From positions 57,144 through 121,143 of the forward strand of contig NZ_BDLU01000065.1 of assembly GCF_006538165.1 (NCBI RefSeq): DNA of 64,000 nt, given 5' to 3'. This DNA comes from Komagataeibacter diospyri (GTDB lineage: Bacteria; Pseudomonadota; Alphaproteobacteria; Acetobacterales; Acetobacteraceae). The position numbers and the translations under genes were made by a program. The notes under the pieces are model-generated. The model did not search any database. It was not told where the DNA came from and was given only the letters and a program-made list of their open reading frames with translations. Positions within the stretch are counted from its first letter, which is position 1, and each line of letters begins with the position of its first letter. Shown piece by piece: positions 10,067 through 18,008 of the stretch.

Positions 10067-10921
10067 ATGAGCATGGAAATGCGCGCGGATCTGGTGCGAT
10101 GGCGGCTGTCAGGCCAGCCGGTCGCCCGGATCAGTGTGTCGGATGCGCGTGGGTCCACCCCGCGTGAAGCCGGAACCTTCATGCTGGTCACGCCCACCGA
10201 ACAGTCGGGCACGATTGGCGGTGGCGACCTGGAATGGAACGCAATCCATCAGGCACGCAGGCTGCTGGATGCGGGTGGGAAGAGGCTGGTGCAGCGCATA
10301 AGCCTTGGCGGGAATTCGGGACAGTGCTGCGGGGGCGAAGTCCGGCTGACCCTTGATGTGCCGGATTGTGCCGGGCTGGATGGCATCATGGCGCAGCTTG
10401 AACACCTGCGCCGCACGCAGCCGCTGCTGCTGCTGTTCGGGGCGGGACATGTGGGGCGCGCGCTGGCGCATGTGCTGGCCCCGCTGCCGCTGCGTCTGGC
10501 ATGGTGCGATTCGCGCCCGCATGAATTTGGTCTCTCCATTCCCGCAGGCGTGGAGGTGCATGATGATGGCGCATGGGAGCCTCTTGTGGCCCATGCCCCG
10601 CCGGGTTCCGGCGCGCTGGTCCTTACCCAGAGCCACGCGCTGGACAGCCTGATTGTTGCATCCCTCCTCGAACGGGGTGATTTTCGCTATGTCGGGCTGA
10701 TAGGCTCGCACACGAAACGCCGTCGGTTCGAGGCGGGCTTCCGCCAGATCGGCCTGCCCGAAGACCGGATCGCCGCCATGGTCTGCCCGATAGGGGACCA
10801 CGGCGTGCGCGACAAACGGCCCGCCGTCATCGCCGCGCTGGTCGCGGCGGAAATCGTCACCCGCTTCCTGCACCCGATGCAGGCGGGCGGTCATGCAAAC
10901 GGGGATGACACCAGCCCATGA
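10067..10921 (+). CDS. xdhC: XdhC, molybdenum cofactor insertion/sulfuration chaperone
   Basis: A 284-residue XdhC protein, which binds sulfurated Moco and delivers it to XdhB. The N-terminal part has VSDARGSTPREAGTFMLV and GTIGGGDLEWNAI; GNSGQCCGGEV holds the paired cysteines. The C-terminal Rossmann part has LLLFGAGHVGRALAHVL and YVGLIGSHTKRRRF, as in XdhC/CoxI proteins. ATG 10067 follows the xdhB stop directly; ATG 10073 is an alternative. Its end overlaps the LysR gene by four bases (ATGA), suggesting that the regulator is co-translated with the xdh operon. Confidence 0.92.
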   Translation: MSMEMRADLVRWRLSGQPVARISVSDARGSTPREAGTFMLVTPTEQSGTIGGGDLEWNAIHQARRLLDAGGKRLVQRISLGGNSGQCCGGEVRLTLDVPDCAGLDGIMAQLEHLRRTQPLLLLFGAGHVGRALAHVLAPLPLRLAWCDSRPHEFGLSIPAGVEVHDDGAWEPLVAHAPPGSGALVLTQSHALDSLIVASLLERGDFRYVGLIGSHTKRRRFEAGFRQIGLPEDRIAAMVCPIGDHGVRDKRPAVIAALVAAEIVTRFLHPMQAGGHANGDDTSP

Positions 10922-11874
10922 ACGATCCGCTTTCCCGTACCCCCCGCATGATGCGGCTGCATGCACGGGGCATTTCCTATTTCAATGCCGTGCGGGAATG
11001 CCGGTCGATCCGGGAGGCCGCGCGCAGGCTGAACGTCACGCCATCCGCCCTGACCCGGCAGCTTGCGCAGATGGAAGCCGAAATCGGCGCCCCCCTGTTC
11101 GACCGCCTGCCCGATGGCATGGTGCTGACGGAAGTGGGCACGATCATGGCCCGCCACATCGTGACCGTGATGCAGGACGCGGCCCGGACGGAAGAACAGA
11201 TCAATGCCCTGTCCGGCCGCCATGACGGGCGGCTGCGCATCATGGCGGTGGAAGGGATCGCGGGCCAGCTGCTGCCCGCCCTGCTGGAACGCATCATTTC
11301 CGCCTATCCATCCGTTGAACTGCATGTGGAGGTCGGCGCGCCCAAGACCATCGTATCCGCCCTGCAGGATGGGCGGGTGGATCTGGGCATTGCGTTTTCA
11401 CTGGCGCTGTATCCCGAACTGCGGCGTGTGGCAGTGGGGCATTTCCCGGTGGGTGCTGTGGTTCGTGCGGATCATCCGCTGGCGCACCTGCGTACCGTCA
11501 CGGTAGAAGAATGTACGGCCTATCGTCTGATCCTGCCTACGCGTACGCTGTCTCTGTATCGTGTCATGGAACCCATGCTGCGCCCGTGGCAGGACAGGCT
11601 GAACGTGGTGCTGCAGACCGGGTCGATCGAACTGACCAATCGCATGGTGCGGGCGGGGGCGGGGCTTGCATTCCAGTCACCGCTGGCAGTGGGCGCGCAG
11701 CCGGGACAGGACAGCCTGCGCCATGTGCCGCTGCGCGACACGCGCGCGGTGACGGATCTGGGGGCCTATGTGCGCGAATCCCGCTGGCTGCCGCCCCTGC
11801 TGGAAACGGTGATCGAGGAACTGCGGCTGGAGCTGCGTCGCGTACAGGGGGTCAGCGACGAACGGGTGGTCTGA
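10918..11874 (+). CDS. LysR-family transcriptional regulator of the purine island
   Basis: A 318-residue LysR regulator. The N-terminal winged helix-turn-helix is visible as FNAVRECRSIREAARRLNVT followed by PSALTRQLAQMEAEIGAPLF, about residues 22-62. An effector-binding type-2 periplasmic fold follows, with LRIMAVEGIAGQLLPALLE and DGRVDLGIAF. It overlaps xdhC (ATGA) and precedes the catabolic genes, so it is the best candidate for the island's own regulator. The effector (urate, allantoin or another ureide) cannot be read from the sequence. Confidence 0.9.
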   Translation: MNDPLSRTPRMMRLHARGISYFNAVRECRSIREAARRLNVTPSALTRQLAQMEAEIGAPLFDRLPDGMVLTEVGTIMARHIVTVMQDAARTEEQINALSGRHDGRLRIMAVEGIAGQLLPALLERIISAYPSVELHVEVGAPKTIVSALQDGRVDLGIAFSLALYPELRRVAVGHFPVGAVVRADHPLAHLRTVTVEECTAYRLILPTRTLSLYRVMEPMLRPWQDRLNVVLQTGSIELTNRMVRAGAGLAFQSPLAVGAQPGQDSLRHVPLRDTRAVTDLGAYVRESRWLPPLLETVIEELRLELRRVQGVSDERVV

Positions 11875-11976
11875 TCCGTGTTGCGTTTTGGGCAACGGAA
11901 CGGTCAGATCATTATACTAGACGGAACACGTAGCGGGCTGATTAGATTTATCCATCATGGTGCGGTTGGGGACTAT

Positions 11977-12004
11977 CCGCATGGCGTCGGGGGACGCCAT
12001 GCGG
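11977..12004 (+). promoter_or_regulatory. strong hairpin between the LysR gene and the flavoprotein gene
   Basis: CCGCATGGCGTC pairs perfectly with GACGCCATGCGG around a GGGG loop, giving a 12-bp stem 40 bases before the flavoprotein start codon. No T tract follows, so it is not a classic terminator; an attenuator, mRNA-stabilising or operator role is possible. The gap also holds a TATACT box near 11913 and the 13-mer TAGATTTATCCAT at 11943-11955, which recurs at 13514-13526 upstream of the AtzG-like gene. Confidence 0.45.
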
Positions 12005-12044
12005 GCTGCATCGACAAACAGTAAAACATGATGGGAACCCGCAG

Positions 12045-13502
12045 ATGGACACCACAACGCAGCCGAATGCCGGGATGGACAGCGGGCTTGCAGCTCTGGA
12101 TGTGGCGGTGCGCCGGGATCTGGAAATCATCCGCTATCCCCGCAAGGAATGGGTTCCCCCCATGGAACGTGACGGCCGGCGTGTGCTGGACGTAGCCATT
12201 ATCGGGGCGGGGCAGGGTGGCCTTGCCACGGCTTTCGCGCTCAAGCGCAACAACATCACCAATGTCCGTATTTTCGACCGTGCGGCGAAGGGCGGCGAAG
12301 GCCCGTGGGTGACATTCGCGCGCATGATCACGCTGCGCACGCCCAAATACGTGACCGGACCGGACCTCGGGGTGCCCTCGCTCACGCCGCGTTCGTGGTA
12401 CGAAGCGCAGTTTGGCGCCGAAGCATGGGAAAAGCTGGACAAAATCCCGCGTGGGCAGTGGCAGGACTACCTGGACTGGTATCGCGATATCCTGGATCTG
12501 CCGGTTGCAAACGACCATGATTTTCAGGGCGTGACATGGGAAAATGGCCTGCTGCGCCTGACCTTCCGCTGCCCTGACGGGGCCACCCATGTGCATTATG
12601 CCCGCAAGCTGGTGCTGGCCACCGGGATCGAGGGCTGTGGTTCGTGGCATGTGCCCGATTTCATCCGTGATGGCCTGCCGCGCGCGCGTTATGCCCATAC
12701 GTCGGAAAACATCGATTTCGCAGCGCTGAAGGGCAAACGCATTGGCGTGCTGGGGGCCGGGGCTTCCGCATTCGACAACGCGGCCACGGCGCTGGAAGAA
12801 GGGGCGGGCAGTGTCACGCTGTGCCTGCGGCGCAAGGAAATTCCGTCGATCAACCCATATCGGTGGATGGAAAATACCGGTTTCCTCGCATACTATCCCG
12901 CCCTGCCGGACGACCTGCGCTGGGGTTTCATGCGCCGGATTTTCGAACTCAACCAGCCGCCACCGCAGGATACGTTCTGGCGCTGCCGCCGGCATGAAAA
13001 CTTCTCCTTCCGCACGGGATGCCCGTGGACGGGCGCACGCATGGATGGCGACGAGATCGTGGTCGATTCGCCCACGGGTGAAATGCGCTTTGATTTCGTG
13101 ATCATCGGCACGGGTTTCACGACCGATCTGTCGCGACGGCCGGAAACGAAGTCCTTTGCGTCTTCCGTGGCATTGTGGGGCGATCGCTATACCGCGCCCG
13201 CGGGTGCGGAAAGCGCCGTGCTGGAAAGCTATCCCTACCTGGGTGAGAACTACCAGTTCCTGCCGCGCCGGGCGGATGACGCGCTGGCGCCCATGCTGGC
13301 GAACATCCATAATTTCACGTTCTCGGCCACGCCCAGCATGGGCCTTTCGGGCGCGTCGATCAGTGGCATGCGCTTTGGCGTGGAACGTCTGGCCCACGGG
13401 CTGGGGCGTGACCTGTACGTAGCCGATGGCAGGCAGCATCTTGAAAGTCTGCTGTCCTATGACGTGCCGGAACTGGTCAGTCTCGATCCTCCTGTTGCAT
13501 GA
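12045..13502 (+). CDS. two-Rossmann flavoprotein monooxygenase-like protein; candidate for the missing urate-oxidation step
   Basis: A 485-residue flavoprotein. The FAD-binding Rossmann motif is VAIIGAGQGGLATAFAL near residue 50. A second Rossmann fold, typical of NADPH binding in class B monooxygenases, is GKRIGVLGAGASAFDNAA near residue 230. LVLATGIEG and FDFVIIGTGF give the usual ATG-type strands. The FxGxxxHxxxW Baeyer-Villiger fingerprint is not seen. It is not similar to HpxO, a class A urate hydroxylase, nor to cofactor-free uricase or PuuD. It lies between the LysR gene and the amidase operon, and no other gene here could make 5-hydroxyisourate, so urate oxidation is a reasonable but unproven inference. 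Confidence 0.75.
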   Translation: MDTTTQPNAGMDSGLAALDVAVRRDLEIIRYPRKEWVPPMERDGRRVLDVAIIGAGQGGLATAFALKRNNITNVRIFDRAAKGGEGPWVTFARMITLRTPKYVTGPDLGVPSLTPRSWYEAQFGAEAWEKLDKIPRGQWQDYLDWYRDILDLPVANDHDFQGVTWENGLLRLTFRCPDGATHVHYARKLVLATGIEGCGSWHVPDFIRDGLPRARYAHTSENIDFAALKGKRIGVLGAGASAFDNAATALEEGAGSVTLCLRRKEIPSINPYRWMENTGFLAYYPALPDDLRWGFMRRIFELNQPPPQDTFWRCRRHENFSFRTGCPWTGARMDGDEIVVDSPTGEMRFDFVIIGTGFTTDLSRRPETKSFASSVALWGDRYTAPAGAESAVLESYPYLGENYQFLPRRADDALAPMLANIHNFTFSATPSMGLSGASISGMRFGVERLAHGLGRDLYVADGRQHLESLLSYDVPELVSLDPPVA

Positions 13503-13544
13503 TGCGCCCCGGGTAGATTTATCCATTCGGGAGAGAGTGAGTAG

Positions 13545-13781
13545 ATGAGCAGCGCAGCACGCCTTTCACCTTCCGCGCCGGGTCTGTCCGGCACGGGGGG
13601 GCATGATGACCACAAGGTTCCCCCCGTGACCGACATGGCGCGGATTATCGGTCTGTCCATTCCGGCCGCCTGCATGCCCGACGTGGTGGCGAATACCGCC
13701 CTGCTGCATGGTTATGCCGATCTGGTCGGCAGCTTCGTGCTGCCTGATGACTGTGAACCCGCTTATGAGTACGTGCCATGA
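13545..13781 (+). CDS. AtzG/HpxX-like small amidase subunit (DUF4089 type)
   Basis: A 78-residue protein. After a variable, proline-rich N-terminus (about 30 residues) comes MARIIGLSIPAACMPDVV, then a helical segment and the acidic tail DDCEPAYEYVP. This resembles AtzG, which forms a tight complex with the AtzE amidase in Pseudomonas cyanuric acid degradation, and HpxX of the oxalurate/oxamate operon. The gene overlaps the AtzE-like amidase by ATGA, as expected for obligate partners. The ribosome site GGGAGAGAG lies upstream of ATG 13545. The long N-terminal extension compared with AtzG is unusual. Confidence 0.75.
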   Translation: MSSAARLSPSAPGLSGTGGHDDHKVPPVTDMARIIGLSIPAACMPDVVANTALLHGYADLVGSFVLPDDCEPAYEYVP

Positions 13782-15151
13782 CCATTCATGGACACAAGGC
13801 GGGTGCGGCCCTGGCCATTGCGGCGGATGTGCGCGCAGGCCGCCGCAGCGCCGTATCGGTCGTGACGGATGTGATCGCTGATATCGAAGCCCGTGACACG
13901 CGCTTCAACAGTGTCACCCGCATCCTTGGCGCCGCTGCGGTGGCGCAGGCCGAAGAAGTGGACCAGGCCATTGCCGCAGGCCGCGATCCCGGCCCGCTGG
14001 CGGGCGTGCCCTTCGGGGTGAAGGACCTGTTTGACGTCCGGGGAGAAGTGACTACGGCAGGGTCCATCGTGCTGCGTGACAACCTGCCCGCCACGCGTGA
14101 CGCGGTCGTTGTCGAACGCCTGCGGGCCGCGGGCGCGGTGCCGGTCGCGACCCTGAACATGGATGAGTTCGCCTACGGCTTTTCAACCGAAAATGCCCAT
14201 ACCGGCACCACGCGCAATCCGCATGACACCGCGCGTCTGGCCGGTGGGTCATCGGGCGGGTCGGCGGCGTCGGTGGCGGCGGGTCTGCTGCCGTTCACGC
14301 TGGGGTCGGACACCAACGGGTCCATCCGCATCCCGTCCTCGCTGTGCGGGGTATGGGGGTTGAAGCCGACCTATGGGCAGATGCCGCTGGGTGGTGTCTA
14401 TCCGTTCGTGGCCAGCCTGGATGTGGTTGGTCCCATGGCGGACACGGTGGAGGACCTGCGGGCGGTCTACGCCATCATGGCCGGTGGCACGCCAGTGGGC
14501 GAACCCGATGTGGGTGATGTGCGTGTCGCCCGCCTTGGTGGCTGGTTTGCCAACAACATCAGCACGGAACTGGCTGCGGGTATTGACGCCGTCATGGCGC
14601 ATCTGGGGCAGGACCGGGTGATCGAACTGCCTGAAGTCGCACGGGCGCGGGCGTCCGCCTTCCTTATCAGCGCGGCGGAGGGGGGCAACCTGCACCTTGC
14701 GCGCCTGCGGCGTCGGTCCATGCAGTATGATCCCGCAACACGCGGGCGGCTTATGGCCGGGGCCATGCTGCCAGCGGCAACATTTGTGCAGGCGCAGCGT
14801 TTCCGTCGCTGGTTCCGTGAACAGGTGCACGCTGCCCTTGCCCATGCGGATGTGCTGATTGCGCCCACAACGGTGGGTGTCGCACCGCGTATTGACCAGC
14901 CATCCATCGTGGTGGATGGCAAGACAGTGTCAGCCCGCGCCAATCTTGGCATTTTCACGCAGCCGATCAGCCTTGCGGGCCTGCCGGTGCTGGCGGCCCC
15001 ACTGGCGGTTGATGGCCTGCCGCTGGGTATCCAGCTTATCGGCGCGCCGGGTGGGGAGGCGAAGCTGTTCGCGGTCGCAGCCGAACTGCAACGCGCGGGG
15101 CTTGCGGCCTGCCGTCCGCTGGATGCGGGATACGCACGAAAGGACAGCTGA
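13778..15151 (+). CDS. AtzE-like amidase (amidase signature family)
   Basis: A 457-residue amidase-signature hydrolase. The catalytic Lys is in GVPFGVKDLFDV and the Ser-cisSer pair is in the GGSSGGSAASVAAG region, followed by GSDTNGSIRIPSSLCGVWGL. With the AtzG-like partner directly upstream, it belongs to the AtzE/HpxY-type subgroup that acts on carboxylated ureides (AtzE hydrolyses 1-carboxybiuret). In this purine setting, a substrate such as oxalurate or another allantoin breakdown product is inference. It overlaps the next gene by one base (TGATG). Confidence 0.85.
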   Translation: MTIHGHKAGAALAIAADVRAGRRSAVSVVTDVIADIEARDTRFNSVTRILGAAAVAQAEEVDQAIAAGRDPGPLAGVPFGVKDLFDVRGEVTTAGSIVLRDNLPATRDAVVVERLRAAGAVPVATLNMDEFAYGFSTENAHTGTTRNPHDTARLAGGSSGGSAASVAAGLLPFTLGSDTNGSIRIPSSLCGVWGLKPTYGQMPLGGVYPFVASLDVVGPMADTVEDLRAVYAIMAGGTPVGEPDVGDVRVARLGGWFANNISTELAAGIDAVMAHLGQDRVIELPEVARARASAFLISAAEGGNLHLARLRRRSMQYDPATRGRLMAGAMLPAATFVQAQRFRRWFREQVHAALAHADVLIAPTTVGVAPRIDQPSIVVDGKTVSARANLGIFTQPISLAGLPVLAAPLAVDGLPLGIQLIGAPGGEAKLFAVAAELQRAGLAACRPLDAGYARKDS

Positions 15152-16743
15152 TGCTGAACACGCCGCGTTCATGCCGGGGGATGGTCACATCCCCCCACCA
15201 TCTGGCCAGCCAGGCCGGCCTTGACGTGCTCAAGGCCGGTGGCACGGCGCTGGAGGCCGCAGTCGCCACTGCCGCCGCGCTGGCCGTGGTCTATCCGCAC
15301 ATGACCGGTATCGGCGGTGATGCCTTCTGGCTGACCATGTGGCCCGATGGACGGGTGGAAACCATTGATGCCTGTGGCGCTGCGGCACAGAAGGCCGACG
15401 CCGGTTTTTACCATGCGGCGGGGCTGGATACGATACCGTGGCGTGGGCCATTGGCGGCCAATACCGTGGCGGGGACGGTCTCGGGCTGGGATCTGGCGCT
15501 GTCGTGGAGCCATGCGATGGCGCCCGCACTGCCACTGGGCCGCGTATTGCGTGACGCGCTGTTCTATGCCGAACAGGGCGCGCCCGTAACCGACAGCGCA
15601 GCCGGGATCACAGCTGAAAAAGCCGATGAACTGAAGGATATTCCCGGTTTCGCGGACCTGTTCATGCCCGGTGGCAGGCTGCCACAGCCCGGCGACATCC
15701 TGCATAATCCGCGCCTTGCCAGCACATTGCGGCAACTGGCGGATGAAGGGCTGTCGAGCTTCTATCGTGGCAATGTCGCACGTGAACTGGCGGCCGACCT
15801 GCATGACCTTGGCAGCCCGCTGACCCTTGCGGACCTGCAGGCGCACAGGGCCACCCACCAGCCAGCCCTTCACGCCCGTATCCATGGTGCGGACCTGTAT
15901 AACATGGCGCCCCCGACACAGGGGGTTGCGTCCCTGCTGATCCTTGCGCTGTTCGACCGGCTGAAGGCGGCAAGGGCGGATGATTTCGATTACCTGCACG
16001 GGCTGGTCGAGGCGACCAAACAGGCCTTCCGTTACCGCGATACCCATGTGGGTGATCCCGCCTACATGACCGTGCAGGCGCAGGACATCCTTGATGACCG
16101 CAGGGCGCTGGACCGTATGGCGGCCAGCATCGACCCCAAACGCGCGGCCCCGTGGCCGTGGCCGTCACAGGCGGGGGATACGGTCTGGCTGGGCGTGATT
16201 GATTCCGACGGGCTGGCCGTCAGCATGATCCAGAGCCTGTATTTCGAATACGGATCGGGCATCGTGCTGCCGCGCACCGGCGTTGTCTGGCAGAACCGTG
16301 GCACCAGCTTCGGCCTTGATCCGCAGGGGTGGAATGGCCTGCGCCCCGGCCGCAAGCCGTTCCATACCCTCAACCCCGCCGGTGCCCGTTTTGATGACGG
16401 GCGCACCATGGTCTATGGCACCATGGGGGGCGAGGGACAGCCGCAGACACAGTCCGCCATCTTCACCCGTTACGCACGCTACGGCATGGAACTGCAGGAA
16501 GCGGTCACGGCACCGCGCTGGCTGCTGGGGCGCACGTGGGGCGAAAGCAGCGTCAGCCTGAAATACGAAGACCGCTTTGATCCCGCAGTGATTGCACGGA
16601 TGCAGGCGGCGGGGCACCAGGTGGAACGCGTCGCGCCGTTTTCTTCCAAAATGGGCCATGCGGGCGCACTGGTGCGCCATCCCTCCGGTCTGCTGGAGGG
16701 GGCGACCGATCCGCGCAGCGACGGGTGCGTCGCGGCATGGTAA
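15151..16743 (+). CDS. gamma-glutamyltransferase-family Ntn hydrolase, HpxW (oxamate amidohydrolase)-like
   Basis: A 530-residue Ntn hydrolase. The N-terminal part has the family block LKAGGTALEAAVATAAALAV and MTGIGGDAFW. The autoprocessing nucleophile is predicted to be Thr344 in GDTVWLGVID, which replaces the TTHxS motif of true gamma-glutamyltransferases. YFEYGSGIVLPRTGVVWQNR is the HpxW-style signature in place of the glutamate-binding region. HpxW hydrolyses oxamate to oxalate and ammonia. No oxamate carbamoyltransferase gene is visible in the window, so the source of its substrate is unclear. No signal peptide is present, in contrast to periplasmic GGT. Confidence 0.82.
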   Translation: MLNTPRSCRGMVTSPHHLASQAGLDVLKAGGTALEAAVATAAALAVVYPHMTGIGGDAFWLTMWPDGRVETIDACGAAAQKADAGFYHAAGLDTIPWRGPLAANTVAGTVSGWDLALSWSHAMAPALPLGRVLRDALFYAEQGAPVTDSAAGITAEKADELKDIPGFADLFMPGGRLPQPGDILHNPRLASTLRQLADEGLSSFYRGNVARELAADLHDLGSPLTLADLQAHRATHQPALHARIHGADLYNMAPPTQGVASLLILALFDRLKAARADDFDYLHGLVEATKQAFRYRDTHVGDPAYMTVQAQDILDDRRALDRMAASIDPKRAAPWPWPSQAGDTVWLGVIDSDGLAVSMIQSLYFEYGSGIVLPRTGVVWQNRGTSFGLDPQGWNGLRPGRKPFHTLNPAGARFDDGRTMVYGTMGGEGQPQTQSAIFTRYARYGMELQEAVTAPRWLLGRTWGESSVSLKYEDRFDPAVIARMQAAGHQVERVAPFSSKMGHAGALVRHPSGLLEGATDPRSDGCVAAW

Positions 16744-18008
16744 TGCAGGCAGGCAACATGGATCACCCATCCGGCGCACGCGCCGTCGCGCGCTGCACCG
16801 AACTGGGCCGCGCGCCGTATTCCGAGATGGAGGGCGGGCTGTTCCGCCCCTATCTCGGCCCGTCCTACCGCGCCACCTGTGACCGGCTGGCGGCATGGAT
16901 GCACGATGCGGGTATGGCCACGCGCATGGACGCGGCGGGTAACCTGATCGGACGGTACGAAGGGCTTGCACCTGACGCCCCGGTCGTGCTGCTGGGATCG
17001 CATATCGACAGCGTGCGTGACGGCGGGTTCTTTGACGGGATGCTGGGTGTGGTCCTTGGCATTGAAACCGTGGCCCATTTCGCCCGATCGGGGAAACGCT
17101 TTCCCTTCGCGCTGGAAGTCGTGGGCTTCGGGGATGAGGAAGGATCGCGCTTTCCATCCGGCATGCTGACTTCGCACGCCGTGGCGGGGGTGCTGGAAAC
17201 ACCGGACCCGGCCATGCGAGACTGGGCCGAAACCGCGACGCTGGCCAGCGCGCTGGAAGGTTTCGGGCTGGATGTGGGGCGTATGCATGCTGCATCCCGC
17301 AAGGGCGATCCGGTCGTTGCCTATGTCGAGGCGCATATCGAGCAGGGGCCGGCGCTGGAAGCCGAAGGCCGCGCCCTTGGCGTGGTCAGCGCGATTGCGG
17401 CCCAGCACCGCTATCGCGTGACACTGCGCGGCATGGCGGGTCATGCGGGCACCGTTGCCATGAAGCTGCGGCGCGACGCGCTGGCGGGGGCTGCGGAAAT
17501 CATCCTTGCTGCCGAACGTGTGGGGCGTGCGGGCACGGATGGGCTGGTGGCGACAGTCGGGTCGCTGGACGTCATGCCGGGGGCGGCCAATGTCGTGCCG
17601 GGCGATGTGGTGTTCACCATTGATGTTCGCGCCGGGACGAATGCCACGCGCGACCGTGCGGCGCGTGAAATCCTGGACATTGCCTGCACTGTGGCAGCCC
17701 GGCGCGGGCTGGAAATGGATGTGGCGTTGCAGCAGGACCTTGATGCGACACCCTGTGATCCGATGCTTGCGGACCTTATGGAACAGGCCGTGCGCGAAGT
17801 GACCTGTGCGCCTGTGCCCCTGCTGGTCAGCGGGGCGGGACATGACGCCATGATCATGGCGCATCTGGCCCCGGTTTGCATGCTGTTCATCCGGTGTGCG
17901 GGCGGCATCAGCCACAACCCGGCGGAATCCGTAACCGATGCCGATACGGATGCGGCCCTGCGCGCGATGATTACCTTTATCAGACTTTTTGAGAGACGTT
18001 TCGGATGA
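16743..18008 (+). CDS. allantoate amidohydrolase/N-carbamoyl amidase (M20 family)
   Basis: A 421-residue M20-family zinc or manganese hydrolase. Metal-binding motifs occur in order: GSHIDSVRDGGFFDGMLGV, GDEEGSRFPSGML, YVEAHIEQGPALE and AGGISHNPAES; the dimerisation domain holds RMAGHAG-like GMAGHAGTVAM. The island context makes it the allantoate amidohydrolase (HpxK/AllC-type), yielding ureidoglycine and ammonia for the next gene. ATG 16743 overlaps the stop of the upstream gene (TAATG); in-frame starts at 16725 (GTG) and 16737 are also possible. Its end overlaps the aminotransferase (ATGA). Confidence 0.88.
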   Translation: MQAGNMDHPSGARAVARCTELGRAPYSEMEGGLFRPYLGPSYRATCDRLAAWMHDAGMATRMDAAGNLIGRYEGLAPDAPVVLLGSHIDSVRDGGFFDGMLGVVLGIETVAHFARSGKRFPFALEVVGFGDEEGSRFPSGMLTSHAVAGVLETPDPAMRDWAETATLASALEGFGLDVGRMHAASRKGDPVVAYVEAHIEQGPALEAEGRALGVVSAIAAQHRYRVTLRGMAGHAGTVAMKLRRDALAGAAEIILAAERVGRAGTDGLVATVGSLDVMPGAANVVPGDVVFTIDVRAGTNATRDRAAREILDIACTVAARRGLEMDVALQQDLDATPCDPMLADLMEQAVREVTCAPVPLLVSGAGHDAMIMAHLAPVCMLFIRCAGGISHNPAESVTDADTDAALRAMITFIRLFERRFG

